64,000 bases of DNA from Woeseia oceani (GCF_001677435.1 NZ_CP016268.1:372001-436000); one strand, 5' to 3'. Counted from the first letter of the stretch, positions 15,851 through 25,161 are shown. Notes: generated from the letters alone by a model not told the origin. Numbers and translations: made by a program.

Positions 15851-18217
15851 TTATCGGCGCTTGAACAGCTTCCAGACCCGTCCAAGATTCAGAAACGACG
15901 TTTCCCCGGACCAGTCCTCAACACCATCATTGTCCGTTACGAGGAAAACCTGACCATTGCGGGTCACGGCAACGCCTTCCGGCTTGTCGGTAATCCAGCC
16001 GTTGGATCGCTGCATTGCCGGCAGCAAGTCGAATACGGCTTTCTCATGCTTTTCGATCACGCCATCGTAAGCCGCCCGCAGCGGTACCCGGACCAGGGTC
16101 TTCAGTTCCGTGAAGTCCCCGGTGCGGTTGTCACGTTCGATGATCAGGTAGGAGCCATCGCCAACCTGGGTAATTTCCGACAACCCTACCCAGCTGGCAT
16201 TCTCGCCTATGTCTTCCAGCTCGTAAGCAATGTGGTCCCATTCGCCGGTGCGGGGATCGAAAATCCAGATACGGGTCTGCGCAGGTTCTGCCGGGTCAAG
16301 GCCGTCCGGGTCATCGTCCAAAGCCTCGCACTCCGGTGTCGTGTAGTTCCAGCCGCGTTGCTGGGCAACAAGAAGCTTGTACCCCCGCCACCACTCTCGC
16401 TTGACGGCTACGCCTTCAAAGCCGGAGCCTAAGGTGCCGCGCGTTGTGCTGGCGGCACGACAGGCGAGGATATTTTCCGGCAGACCAACTTCGCGAATAA
16501 CCAATCCGGTTTGCGGGTCTACCTGAAACAAGGTGTTCGGCCGGGTATCCGTTGCGTTTCCTTCGCTGGCGATCCAGTAGGTGCCATCCGGAGCAACGGC
16601 GATGCCCTCGCTATCCATGTCCACCGTGTTGCCGACGATTGGCAGCTCGTTCGTAATGACGGCAGGCTCTTGGGATGCATCAATGGTGAACACGCGACCT
16701 TCGCTGTAGTAGGAATCCCAGACTGCGAGCAGCTCGTTCTTCCGACTCCATGGCTTGGCAACCATGCCGGACAGGGCAGACCAGCCGATGGGCAAGCCTT
16801 CTGCATTCGGACCGGAAACCAGTTGCGGGTAATCCGCTTTGCCGCGCTGGAGTTCATAGATCATGACACTTGAACGCACACCATACGGTGGGTCGTCTTC
16901 CTCGCCCGAGGCAATCAACAAACCGCGATCAGGAATAGCCAGTACGCCTTCCGGTCCCAGCGGCGCGGGCAGGACCTGTCGGAAGCTCGGTTCGCCTTTC
17001 TTGTTCAGTTCATAAACAGCGACAAAACTGCCTCGTTCTGAACCGACAAACAGGTAATCGGTACGGCCATAGCGGCCGAACTCAACCGATTCCGGTTCTG
17101 CGCCCTTGTTCTCGGAGCGGTCCTCCGGGTAGTGCCCGTGGGCAACCGCAATCTTCTCGAACTCGTTGCCACTGTCGTACACGATGCTGCCTTGCCGGTC
17201 GAATACGGAGAAGCCGCGGCTGCCACCGAACAAGTCACCTTCATTGGCTGTCGCAATCCGGTAGCTGCCGTCCGGCAACTCTATCCAGCTGATCGCGTCT
17301 GGCTCGCGAGGTACGCCTGCAATGGAGTCGGTCAGGGAAATCAGGCCGTCTTCATTGTTATCGACGTTGTACAGATCGACTGTGCCCATCGAGAAATGGC
17401 TGGTGACGGCACCCGTTGCCAGATCGACGATCGCCAGGTGATTGTTCTCCTGCAGTGACACCGCGGCTTCGTTATTGGCATTGATGTCGACAAATTCCGG
17501 TTCCGGGTCTGCAGGCGCGTACAGGGACAATCCGCTCAGATCAACCTGCCGGATGTTCCAGTCAGCAGGCTTGCCATCAATATCCACGATCAGCAGAAAG
17601 CCTGCCGGCAGCTGCGGCAAACCGCCTTCTTCACCGTTGACTTCAATATCTTCGTCGCGTTCGTTCTCGATGACGATTGCAGCGTACTTGCCATCAGGGC
17701 TGACTTTCAGCGAATCAGGTTGTCCGCCGAGTTCGTGGGTCGCGACAATGTTCCGCTGCGCGATATCGACAACGTGCAGCTGGCCGCTTGGGGCAAGCAG
17801 GTCGGGGCTCGTGTTGACCGCGACGAGGGCAAACTGGTTGCCGAGGATGTCGACTGAGGTCGGTTCACCGCCGACATTCAACGTGCCGAAAGAGACCGGC
17901 TGCCGGGGGTTGCTGATGTGTATGAAACCGACGGATTCCGTCGAGGCGTCTGTGTAGACCAGCGTCTTGCCGTCTTTGGTTGCGGCAATGATTTCTGAAA
18001 CCGTCGAGTCCCCGATTTCGTCATTGTTGACGTAGTTCGGGACGGTCGCTATCCGTTGAAAGCTCATGTTCTTCGAGCTATGCCCGCGGTCATGGCTGTA
18101 GCGGTCGTGGTGGCCGTTGTAGCCTCGATTGTCGTTGGCTTTCTGGCCGGCGTGTACTGTTGCACTCACGCATAACGTGACAGCAACAGACAGCAGTACC
18201 GATGTGATGGGTCGCAT
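15851..18217 (-). CDS. Secreted esterase-like phytase-family beta-propeller protein
   Basis: 788 residues from ATG 18217 (a TTG codon just upstream is ignored); AGGAGA stands 10-15 bases before it. A Sec signal peptide (RPITSVLLSVAVTLCVSATVHA) is followed by a His/Arg/Asp-rich linker (about 25-50, GHHDRYSHDRGHSS). The first half has beta-propeller-like repeats (VSPDGKYAAIVIENERDEDI, PEFVDINANNEAAVSLQENN, an EPESVEF segment). The second half matches the 'esterase-like activity of phytase' domain (DSEGIAVAPDGTYWIASEG, GSGFEGVAV, ISDKPEGVAV-like ending). Such proteins are periplasmic or extracellular and may act on phosphate esters, but the reaction is untested for most. A terminator follows. 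It stands alone on this strand. Confidence 0.75.
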   Translation of the reverse strand: MRPITSVLLSVAVTLCVSATVHAGQKANDNRGYNGHHDRYSHDRGHSSKNMSFQRIATVPNYVNNDEIGDSTVSEIIAATKDGKTLVYTDASTESVGFIHISNPRQPVSFGTLNVGGEPTSVDILGNQFALVAVNTSPDLLAPSGQLHVVDIAQRNIVATHELGGQPDSLKVSPDGKYAAIVIENERDEDIEVNGEEGGLPQLPAGFLLIVDIDGKPADWNIRQVDLSGLSLYAPADPEPEFVDINANNEAAVSLQENNHLAIVDLATGAVTSHFSMGTVDLYNVDNNEDGLISLTDSIAGVPREPDAISWIELPDGSYRIATANEGDLFGGSRGFSVFDRQGSIVYDSGNEFEKIAVAHGHYPEDRSENKGAEPESVEFGRYGRTDYLFVGSERGSFVAVYELNKKGEPSFRQVLPAPLGPEGVLAIPDRGLLIASGEEDDPPYGVRSSVMIYELQRGKADYPQLVSGPNAEGLPIGWSALSGMVAKPWSRKNELLAVWDSYYSEGRVFTIDASQEPAVITNELPIVGNTVDMDSEGIAVAPDGTYWIASEGNATDTRPNTLFQVDPQTGLVIREVGLPENILACRAASTTRGTLGSGFEGVAVKREWWRGYKLLVAQQRGWNYTTPECEALDDDPDGLDPAEPAQTRIWIFDPRTGEWDHIAYELEDIGENASWVGLSEITQVGDGSYLIIERDNRTGDFTELKTLVRVPLRAAYDGVIEKHEKAVFDLLPAMQRSNGWITDKPEGVAVTRNGQVFLVTDNDGVEDWSGETSFLNLGRVWKLFKRR

Positions 18218-18660
18218 CAAGCTGGTCTCCTGGGATTTGAAAGAGCGAGCTTTCGACCGTAAGCCTGCTTGATGACGAACCGTTTAAGGTTGTATTGCCA
18301 TTTTCTTGCAGGCAGTTTTACGACAGGCTTGTGCGCTGTCGACGCCGGCAATTGCGAGCGGCATGCGCCCGCGTTGGTCACAAACCTCAATCCACGCAGA
18401 ACCCGGGTTGATTGGATCACAGCGGTTCTCGCGTGAAGTTGGCAAGTTGGCAGCGGCCGGTTTCCCTGCTGACACCGGGCGCAGATTTTGAGACGGCAAC
18501 GGCGAGCCAGGCCGCGGCACCGAGATGGTGCGCGTCTGTTTGGCTCAAAAGACGCGACCAGCCGGCGAGCCGCGAGTCGTAGCCACGGATTAGAGCGGCA
18601 GAGTAGCCCTGAAATTGGTAACATCGCCGCACAAAAATAAGAATCCGGCAGGGAAATCCA
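18218..18660. other. 443-bp divergent intergenic region, no supported gene
   Basis: It separates the divergent phytase-like and TolB/TPR genes and must hold both promoters. Frames on either strand (for example 18217-18675 minus) have biased, Arg/Cys-rich composition without a domain or ribosome site. No palindrome with long arms was found. Confidence 0.5.
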
Positions 18661-20805
18661 GTGTCCGTTTTTCAAGAGCTCAAGCGCCGTAATGTCTTCC
18701 GGGTAGGGATTGCCTACCTTGTCGCTTCCTGGGTGTTGCTGCAGGTCGTCGACGTCATTTCGGCAGTGCTCGACCTCCCTGCCTGGGCGCCAAAACTGGT
18801 TCTTGTCATCCTGCTTGTCGGCCTGATTCCCGCTTTGGTCTTTGCCTGGGCGTTTGAGATGACGCCGGAGGGCCTCAAGAAAGAGTCTGACGTAGACCGC
18901 TCAGACTCCATTGCCGGCGCCACCGCCCGCAAACTGAATTACGTTATAACCAGCTTTCTGGTGCTGGCTGTTGTGTTGCTACTGGTGGAGCGGCAGATGC
19001 GGCCGGCGGTCACAGCGCCGGCGGACGTTGCGCCGGTAGCGGCGGCGATTGAGGTGGAGCGCGACCGCTCCATCGCCGTGCTGCCGTTCGTCAACATGAG
19101 TTCTGATGTTGAGCAGGAGTTTTTCTCTGACGGTATCACCGAGGAAATTCTTAACTCGCTGGCCTCGGTCAAAGAGTTGAAAGTGGCGGGCCGCACTTCC
19201 TCTTTTGCGTTCAAGGGGCAGAACGACGATCTGCGCCGGATTGGCGATTCACTTGGCGTACAGCACATTCTTGAAGGTTCGGTACGGAAGTCGGGTGCAA
19301 AAGTCAGGATCACCGCCCAGCTCATCCAGGTCGACAACGGCTTTCACCTGTGGTCGGAAACCTACGATCGTGAACTGACCGACGTGTTTGCCATTCAGGA
19401 TGAGATCGCGAACGAGATATTAAAGCAGCTCAAATCGCACCTGGTCGGCGCGGAAGAAGTGCTGGCCGAGGCCATGCGCACGACTCCCGAAGTGTACGAA
19501 TTGTACTTGCGTGCAAAACAACGCATTTACGCGCGCGAACGTAACGAGATCAAGCTGGCGATAGCAGAACTCGATGAGGCCATTCGTCAGGATGAGAATT
19601 ATGCACCTGCCTATGCGCAGCGCGGCATAGCGACCATGTTGTCATCCGATCAACAATACGGTGACATTCCGCATCAGGAAGCACGTCGCCGCGGTAAACG
19701 ATACATTGATGAAGCACTGCGTCTCTGGCCGGAGTCGGCGGAGGCCTGGGCCGGATTGGGGCTCTACTACGACAGAGATAGTGAGTTGGCGACGGATGCA
19801 TTGGTCAAAGCACTCGAAATCAACCCGAACATGATTGACGCGAGCAACTGGCTGCAAATCTCTTTGCGTAATGCCGGACAGATGCGCAGTGCGCTGAACA
19901 TCCTGCGGGATATCGTGGAACGAGATCCGCTGTACCGGCCCGCCTTCAGTAACGCCATGCAGATGTTTCATGCCTATGGGCTGAGTGACGAAGCAGATAA
20001 ATTGCTGCAGCGCATTGAAGCCTTTGACCCTGATCATTCCAGTCTGTTTCTGGCACGTGCTACCAGCTACTTATACGCCGGAGAAACGGGCAGGGGTCTG
20101 CAGCAACTTGAGGAGTCGGCGAAGCTCGGTGAATTGAGCGGTGTGGAGCAGCTGTATCTCAGTTACGGTCTGATGGACACCGGGCAGGCAGAGCGCGCGC
20201 TGAATGAGGGCTCGATCTACTTCCGGCCTGATGCCCTGTACCAGGTCGGCCGCAAGGAAGAGGCCATTGCGCTGGCTTACGAGCACGCTCGTGGTGGCGA
20301 GCCTTATTCCCTGTTCTTCATGCTGGTTCGGGAAAACCGGGACAAGGAACTGGTTGACTACATCGAGGAACGCTGGCCGGGACTGCAGGCGTTTGCAGAC
20401 GAAAACCCGGGCGATGACGCCGGTTACAGTTTGATGATTCAGGTCGCGCTGGCGTATCGTCGCACGGGCAACGACGCCCGGGCAGACGAAGCGCTACAAC
20501 TGGTGGACTCCTGGATGAACGTGCTGGAGAGCAATGGCGTTGACAATACCTTGTACACGCTTGGCCAGGCTTCCTACCTTGCCATGCTGGGCGACGTCGA
20601 GGGCGCGCTTGCCGGACTGAAAGAGGCCGCTGATGAAGGTCTTTCATCGGCGACGGATCCTGACATCACATACCCCGAATTTGCCGTGCTGCAGGGTGAC
20701 CCGCGCTACGCCTACATCAAAGCGACGATGCTGGATAACCTCAACTACAATCGGCGCATCCTTGAGTTGCCGCCGTTCGATGCGAACTACCAGGTAAGGC
20801 AATAG
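18661..20805 (+). CDS. Membrane-anchored TolB-like / TPR protein
   Basis: 714 residues from a GTG start after GGGAAA. The N terminus (VFQELKRRNVFRVGIAYLVASWVLLQVVD) is a conserved head seen on adenylate-cyclase-like and CadC-like TPR proteins. Three hydrophobic segments follow (about 13-32, 44-65, 93-110). Next is a TolB N-terminal/FlgO-like domain (about 135-240: SIAVLPFVNMSSDVEQEFFSDG and VLEGSVRKSG-like ILEGSVRKSGAKVRITAQLI), then TPR-like helical repeats to the end. No cyclase or kinase domain is present. Its role is unknown; a signalling or envelope scaffold function is an inference. Confidence 0.75.
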   Translation: MSVFQELKRRNVFRVGIAYLVASWVLLQVVDVISAVLDLPAWAPKLVLVILLVGLIPALVFAWAFEMTPEGLKKESDVDRSDSIAGATARKLNYVITSFLVLAVVLLLVERQMRPAVTAPADVAPVAAAIEVERDRSIAVLPFVNMSSDVEQEFFSDGITEEILNSLASVKELKVAGRTSSFAFKGQNDDLRRIGDSLGVQHILEGSVRKSGAKVRITAQLIQVDNGFHLWSETYDRELTDVFAIQDEIANEILKQLKSHLVGAEEVLAEAMRTTPEVYELYLRAKQRIYARERNEIKLAIAELDEAIRQDENYAPAYAQRGIATMLSSDQQYGDIPHQEARRRGKRYIDEALRLWPESAEAWAGLGLYYDRDSELATDALVKALEINPNMIDASNWLQISLRNAGQMRSALNILRDIVERDPLYRPAFSNAMQMFHAYGLSDEADKLLQRIEAFDPDHSSLFLARATSYLYAGETGRGLQQLEESAKLGELSGVEQLYLSYGLMDTGQAERALNEGSIYFRPDALYQVGRKEEAIALAYEHARGGEPYSLFFMLVRENRDKELVDYIEERWPGLQAFADENPGDDAGYSLMIQVALAYRRTGNDARADEALQLVDSWMNVLESNGVDNTLYTLGQASYLAMLGDVEGALAGLKEAADEGLSSATDPDITYPEFAVLQGDPRYAYIKATMLDNLNYNRRILELPPFDANYQVRQ

Positions 20806-20820
20806 CCAATACGGTCTGCG

Positions 20821-21567
20821 TTACGAGCGCGAACCCAATGATGCCTGTGCGGCGAATCCTCGCACGGCGTCGATTTCTGCTTGTATGCCGCGCTCTTCCA
20901 TCACGTAGCTCGGGAATGTGCAGCTCATGGCTCCGGCTACTTCGCCGTCGATGCCCAGAATAGGTGCGGCAACGCACACAAACCCGCGGGTAATTTCTTC
21001 GTTGTCCACGGCGTAGCCGTCGGCTCGAATCTGCCTCAGCTCGAGGCGCAGTTTTTTCGGATCGGTAATGGTGTTTGGCGTGTGCGCCTCCAGCTTGCGG
21101 CTGATGACCCGTCGCACGGTGGCGGTGTCCGCCAGACTCAGAAAGACCTTGCCCATCGCCGTGCAATGCAAAGGGAACGACTTGCCGACCTCCGAGTGCA
21201 GGCGCAATCCAAAACTGCTCGCTTCGATTTTGTCGATGTATACGCCGGAGTCATCGCTAAGTATCCCGAGCGTAGCAACATGACCGAACTGGTCATGCAG
21301 TGCTTGCAAAAACGGACGTGCGGCAAGTCGCAGGTCGTAGTTCGTGGTTACGGATGCGCCAATGCGCGCGAGCAGCAGTCCGCCGCGGTAGTGACGTGTT
21401 TGCGCGTCCAGTGAGAGTGCGGAAAGTTCGCAGAGTTCGTGGAGCAATCGATGAGTACTGGCCTTTGGCAGGCCGGTGGTTTCGACGATGGCGGCGAACG
21501 GCAGGCCGGCGGTGCCTGCGGAAGTCACGGCGTCGATAATCTGGAATCCTTTGCTTAAGGCGCTCAT
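20821..21567 (-). CDS. IclR-family regulator, probable controller of the KDG genes
   Basis: 248 residues from ATG 21567; the longer frame to 21648 adds an unlikely hydrophobic leader and runs across the operator. Winged HTH at about 5-60 (LSKGFQIIDAVTSAGTAGLPF, TTGLPKASTHRLLHELCE) and an IclR effector domain at about 75-245 (GKSFPLHCTAMGKVFLS, DNEEITRGFVCVAAPI). It is divergent from eda-kdgK with a perfect palindrome between them, so 2-keto-3-deoxygluconate or its phosphate is a plausible effector, as for KdgR. The effector is inferred from neighbours only. Confidence 0.85.
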   Translation of the reverse strand: MSALSKGFQIIDAVTSAGTAGLPFAAIVETTGLPKASTHRLLHELCELSALSLDAQTRHYRGGLLLARIGASVTTNYDLRLAARPFLQALHDQFGHVATLGILSDDSGVYIDKIEASSFGLRLHSEVGKSFPLHCTAMGKVFLSLADTATVRRVISRKLEAHTPNTITDPKKLRLELRQIRADGYAVDNEEITRGFVCVAAPILGIDGEVAGAMSCTFPSYVMEERGIQAEIDAVRGFAAQASLGSRS

Positions 21568-21640
21568 AACCTGGGGTCCTCGCGAGGCGCTTGACAAAGG
21601 CAGCGCGCAGAGTGATAAAGCAACATCAAAAAAGAAACTT

Positions 21641-21658
21641 AGTTCCATATATGGAACT
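21641..21658. promoter_or_regulatory. 18-bp perfect palindrome, probable IclR-type operator
   Basis: AGTTCCATA followed directly by its reverse complement TATGGAACT. It stands 74 bp before the IclR start and 60 bp before the eda start, in the divergent gap. The GTTCCA...TGGAAC arms are of the kind bound by IclR-family proteins. Confidence 0.65.
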
Positions 21659-21717
21659 TGTCAAGAGGCCAGAGGCGGTTGTTTCCCCTCGAGGGCCGTC
21701 GCTAAGGAGTGAGTTCT

Positions 21718-22365
21718 GTGTCTGACGAAATCAACAATACGCTGCAGTCGGTGCCGGTTGTGCCGCTGGTGCAATCTGACAATCCGGCAACTGCCGTCAA
21801 AATTTCGAAAGCCCTGGCTGCCGGTGGGCTTACCGTAGCGGAAGTCGTGTTCCGTACAGACCGCGCGCTCGAATGCTTGCAGGCAGTTGCGGACCAGGTT
21901 CCCGAAATGGTTGCCGGTGCGGGCACTGTCCTGAACGCCAAGCAGGCGGAAGCTGCCGTCGATGCAGGTGCGCGGTTTATCGTTTCGCCCGGGCTCGATG
22001 ATGGAGTCGTGGCCGTTGCGCGCGAACGGGGCGTTCCTGTGTACCCCGGCATCGTTACGCCAAGCGAACTGCAGCACGCTTTCAACCTGGGCCTGGACGT
22101 TGTGAAATTTTTCCCCGCTTCCATCGCTGGTGGTGTGCCGGCATTGAAGGCGCTGTCCAGCGCTTTTCGCACCATGCGCTTCATGCCTACGGGCGGGATT
22201 TCACCCGACAATCTTGCCGACTACCTCGCCGTGCCGGCCGTACTGGCATGTGGTGGTAGTTGGTTGACACCCGCGGCAGCAATCGCTGCAGAGGATTACC
22301 AAAAAATAACTACACTTGCGAAAGAGGCTTTTGCTACAGCCCGCAAAGCCCGAGGAGGTGCGTAA
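21718..22365 (+). CDS. eda: 2-dehydro-3-deoxy-phosphogluconate (KDPG) aldolase
   Basis: 215 residues from GTG 21718, chosen because TAAGGAG (21703-21709) lies 8 bases before it; a GTG at 21709 overlaps that site. It has the class I aldolase Schiff-base Lys130 in [10 protein letters not shown], the catalytic Glu42 and Arg46 in [12 protein letters not shown], and the GAGTVL phosphate loop. It cleaves KDPG to pyruvate and glyceraldehyde-3-phosphate in the cytosol. Its stop overlaps the kdgK start by one base (TAATG). Placement with kdgK and an IclR regulator indicates a hexuronate/KDG role rather than the glucose Entner-Doudoroff operon at 60-64 kb, although the enzyme could serve both. Confidence 0.9.
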   Translation: MSDEINNTLQSVPVVPLVQSDNPATAVKISKALAAGGLTVAEVVFRTDRALECLQAVADQVPEMVAGAGTVLNAKQAEAAVDAGARFIVSPGLDDGVVAVARERGVPVYPGIVTPSELQHAFNLGLDVVKFFPASIAGGVPALKALSSAFRTMRFMPTGGISPDNLADYLAVPAVLACGGSWLTPAAAIAAEDYQKITTLAKEAFATARKARGGA

Positions 22366-23393
22366 TGTCCAGGTTCATGAGTTTTGGCGAGATTATGCTG
22401 CGGTTGAAATCACCCGCCCATGAACGCTTTTTCCAGTCGCCGCAATTGGAAGCCACTTTCGGCGGTGGTGAAGCCAACGTGGCGGTGTCGCTGGCCAATT
22501 ACGGCCTGGATGCCGGTTTCATCTCGGCGCTACCTGCCAACGACATCGGTACTGCGGCGATCCGCGAATTGCACAAACACGGCGTCAACACAGCCGGTGT
22601 GATCCGGCAGGGTGATCGGGTCGGTATCTATTTCCTGGAAACCGGTTCGAATCAGCGCCCGTCGAAAGTGGTTTACGATCGCGCGCATTCATCCATCTGC
22701 GAAGCAAAGACCGGTGATTTCGATTGGCCGGCCATACTCAAGGGTGCAAAGTGGTTCCACATCACCGGCATTACGCCTGCGCTGAGCCAAAGTGCGGCGG
22801 ACCTTTCGCTGGAAGCGTGCCGGGCAGCGAAACAACTGGGCGTTACCGTCTCTTGTGACTTTAACTACCGGGGCAAGCTGTGGAAGTACGGCAAGTCGGC
22901 ACCCGAGGTCATGCGTGAACTGGTCAAGTACGTCGACGTTGGCATCGCGAACGAAGAAGACTGCCAGAAATGCCTCGATATTCACGTCGACGTGAACGTC
23001 GATAGCGGTGAGCTCGATACCAAAAAGTACGAAGCGCTGACCGCCAAGGTCCTGGAAGAGTTTCCGGACATGTCAGCCATTGCTGTCACCTTGCGAGAAT
23101 CCCGCAGCGCCGATCGCAACGGCTGGTCCGCTTGTCTGCGTGATGCCGCTGGGTTTTATCTGTCAAAGCACTACGAACTGACGGACATTGTCGACCGGGT
23201 CGGCGGCGGCGACAGCTTCGCTTCAGGGTTGATTGCCGGATTCAACCTGTACGAAGACCGGCAACAATCGTTGGAGTTTGCCGTGGCAGCGAGCTGCCTG
23301 AAGCACACGATTCAGGGTGATTTCAATCGAGTAAGCCTCTCTGAAGTGCAGCATCTGATGGGTGGCGATGGTTCGGGTCGCGTGCAACGCTAA
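22365..23393 (+). CDS. kdgK: 2-dehydro-3-deoxygluconate kinase (PfkB family)
   Basis: 342 residues from ATG 22365, after AGGAGG (22352-22357). The PfkB fold is clear: [14 protein letters not shown] at the start, [16 protein letters not shown], the substrate-side [18 protein letters not shown] and the anion-hole/catalytic-base motif GGGDSFASG near residue 281. It phosphorylates KDG to KDPG, which the overlapping eda product cleaves. An insertion with [18 protein letters not shown] (about 208-225) is longer than in ribokinase-like relatives but, as I recall, fits this KdgK subgroup. No KDG-producing dehydratase or uronate isomerase is in the window. Confidence 0.85.
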   Translation: MSRFMSFGEIMLRLKSPAHERFFQSPQLEATFGGGEANVAVSLANYGLDAGFISALPANDIGTAAIRELHKHGVNTAGVIRQGDRVGIYFLETGSNQRPSKVVYDRAHSSICEAKTGDFDWPAILKGAKWFHITGITPALSQSAADLSLEACRAAKQLGVTVSCDFNYRGKLWKYGKSAPEVMRELVKYVDVGIANEEDCQKCLDIHVDVNVDSGELDTKKYEALTAKVLEEFPDMSAIAVTLRESRSADRNGWSACLRDAAGFYLSKHYELTDIVDRVGGGDSFASGLIAGFNLYEDRQQSLEFAVAASCLKHTIQGDFNRVSLSEVQHLMGGDGSGRVQR

Positions 23394-23519
23394 AGCGAAC
23401 CATTACCAACCCCGGCTGGGCTGTGGACGCGGAAACCTGTCTGCGCTGTGCGCGCGCAGCCTGAGGATTCCCGGAGGGCCCCGGCAGAGGGCAGGTTAAA
23501 AGCCTGCTGAATTTACTGC

Positions 23520-23545
23520 TGTCCCTCCACGTCCCTCGTGCGTCT
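23520..23545 (+). promoter_or_regulatory. Candidate ECF-sigma promoter before the sigma gene
   Basis: TGTCCC (23520-23525), 13 bases, then TGCGTCT (23539-23545). The same two blocks with the same spacing occur before the TonB receptor gene (25136-25161). CGTCT-like -10 elements are usual for ECF sigma factors. The site would start a transcript about 17 bases before the GTG at 23569. Confidence 0.55.
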
Positions 23546-23568
23546 TTAGTAGCATCGAGTGCCAATAC

Positions 23569-24096
23569 GTGACAAACAACGTCGAAATGAAGCAGTTCCA
23601 GCACGCAGTCCAGGATGATTTCAGCAACCGTTGGTGGCCGGTCCTTGTAGCGTATTTCCTGCGCAGAGTGGATAACCGGGCCGAAGCCGAGGATCTGACG
23701 CAGGATGTCTTCAAGAGGCTGTTGACCAGCGATACGAGCGACGTGCAATCAGCCGAAGCCTATGTATTCCGGGTTGCAAGCAACTTGCTTGCTGACAGGG
23801 CGCGCAGGAGCAAGGTTCGCAATGAATATCTCCATAACGCGGCGACCACCGAGGAACGGCATGTTGAGTGGCTCGATCCCAGCCGGATCGCTTCAAATCA
23901 CGAGGCCATCGACAAACTGGCAGCGTCCGTTTCGGCCTTGCCGAAAAGGACCCGCGACATATTCGTACTTTATCGCTTTGAAGGAATGAGTCAGGACGAT
24001 ATTGCCGACTCGATAGGCATATCCAGAAGCGCAGTCAAAAAACACGTTGCTAAAGCCCTTCGGTATCTTGTTATCCAGTTAAGAGACAGCAGATGA
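23569..24096 (+). CDS. ECF-type RNA polymerase sigma factor, FecI-like
   Basis: 175 residues from GTG 23569 (an ATG at 23587 is an alternative). Sigma region 2 lies at about 20-90 (LVAYFLRRVDNRAEAEDLTQDVFKRL) and region 4 at about 120-172 (ALPKRTRDIFVLYRFEGMSQ, ISRSAVKKHVAKAL). It overlaps the fecR-like gene by 4 bp (ATGA), and an STN-type TonB receptor follows. This sigma/anti-sigma/receptor triplet is the Fec trans-envelope signalling arrangement, in which ligand binding at the outer membrane frees the sigma factor. The repeated motif at 23520 and 25136 suggests that it drives its own gene and the receptor. Confidence 0.88.
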   Translation: MTNNVEMKQFQHAVQDDFSNRWWPVLVAYFLRRVDNRAEAEDLTQDVFKRLLTSDTSDVQSAEAYVFRVASNLLADRARRSKVRNEYLHNAATTEERHVEWLDPSRIASNHEAIDKLAASVSALPKRTRDIFVLYRFEGMSQDDIADSIGISRSAVKKHVAKALRYLVIQLRDSR

Positions 24097-25121
24097 AGGA
24101 ACGACGCGACAAGGAAAGAGCAGACCCGGTTCGCACAGCGGCAGAATGGTGTCTGCGGCTGGTCGAGAACGATATGACCATTAGTGATCGCCGCGAATTC
24201 GACCGTTGGTGCGAAGATTCATCCAATGCGCAGGCTCTCGAGGAAGCAATGACCACGTGGTACGCGCTGGATGACCTCACTGAACATCGGCAAATTGCGG
24301 AGCTGCGCGACGGTGCTGTAGAGCGTCATCGCTACCGCAAGTATCAAGGCCGTGCACAGCGCTTGATTCGGCCGGTCGCCTGGTTGGTTTCCGGAGGGCT
24401 GGTGGCATTTGCTGCACAGCTCTTGATCGCGGGCTTTCTGCTTCAGCACCAACCGAAAACGTATGAGACTGGTTTGGCCGAGCGCCGGGTTGCCGTACTC
24501 TCCGATGGATCAAGCGTTTCATTGGACGCCAGTACGAAAGTCATTGCGGAAATACACGGCAAGGAACGCGAACTGAAGCTCGAACGAGGCCGCGCTCGTT
24601 TCGATGTTGTCAGCGATCCGTTGCGGCCCTTTACCGTAGCCGCTGGAAACAAACTGGTCGTTGCTACTGGCACGTCATTCAGTGTCGAAGTACTTTCAAG
24701 CGATATCCGGGTACTGTTGTACGAAGGCAGTGTGACGGTGCTCGATAGACCCGCGACTACGAAGTCAAACAAGCCCGCACTTGCCGAAAGCAGGAAACAC
24801 CTGACCCAACTGGCGCCAGGTCAGCAGCTGATTCTACCGACAGTTGGCGAAAGCATCCTGGAGCCCGCCGATTTGTCCAAATCCATGGCGTGGGAGGCTG
24901 GGCAGGTAAGCTTCGCCAATGAGCCTTTGGTGGTGGCGGTGGAACGTCTCAATCGTTACACGAGTTCCAGACTGGAAATTGGTGATGAAGCTCTGCAGGA
25001 AATTCACGTTAGCGGTGTTTTCTCCACGCGTGATACCGCAGCATTTATTGAGGGACTGACAACTCTCTATGATGTTCGTGTTGAGAAACATGGTGATCGC
25101 ATAGTGCTGAAGGAACGATAG
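24093..25121 (+). CDS. FecR-family anti-sigma / signal transducer
   Basis: 342 residues. It has an N-terminal DUF4880-like cytosolic segment (13-60: RTAAEWCLRLVENDMT, FDRWCEDSSN), one membrane span (about 95-117), a periplasmic FecR domain (about 125-225: RRVAVLSDGSSVSLDASTKV, GTSFSVEVLSSDIRVLLYEG) and a C-terminal DUF4974/STN-like domain (about 272-342: FANEPLVVAVERLNRYTSSR, GVFSTRDTAAFIEGLTTLYDV). It should hold the upstream sigma factor and receive the signal from the STN domain of the downstream receptor. Its start overlaps the sigma gene by 4 bp. Confidence 0.88.
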   Translation: MKERRDKERADPVRTAAEWCLRLVENDMTISDRREFDRWCEDSSNAQALEEAMTTWYALDDLTEHRQIAELRDGAVERHRYRKYQGRAQRLIRPVAWLVSGGLVAFAAQLLIAGFLLQHQPKTYETGLAERRVAVLSDGSSVSLDASTKVIAEIHGKERELKLERGRARFDVVSDPLRPFTVAAGNKLVVATGTSFSVEVLSSDIRVLLYEGSVTVLDRPATTKSNKPALAESRKHLTQLAPGQQLILPTVGESILEPADLSKSMAWEAGQVSFANEPLVVAVERLNRYTSSRLEIGDEALQEIHVSGVFSTRDTAAFIEGLTTLYDVRVEKHGDRIVLKER

Positions 25122-25135
25122 TTTTACGAAAGCGG

Positions 25136-25161
25136 TGTCCCCGACTGTTTGTCATGCGTCT
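25136..25161 (+). promoter_or_regulatory. Candidate ECF-sigma promoter before the STN-TonB receptor
   Basis: TGTCCC (25136-25141), 13 bases, TGCGTCT (25155-25161), identical in both blocks and spacing to the site before the sigma gene. A transcript would start near 25168, leaving a leader of about 40 bases to ATG 25210. Confidence 0.55.

Noticed and set aside
15698-16432. 244-codon plus-strand frame after copA
   Set aside because: It is antisense to the phytase-like gene, runs through a terminator hairpin and lacks any motif.
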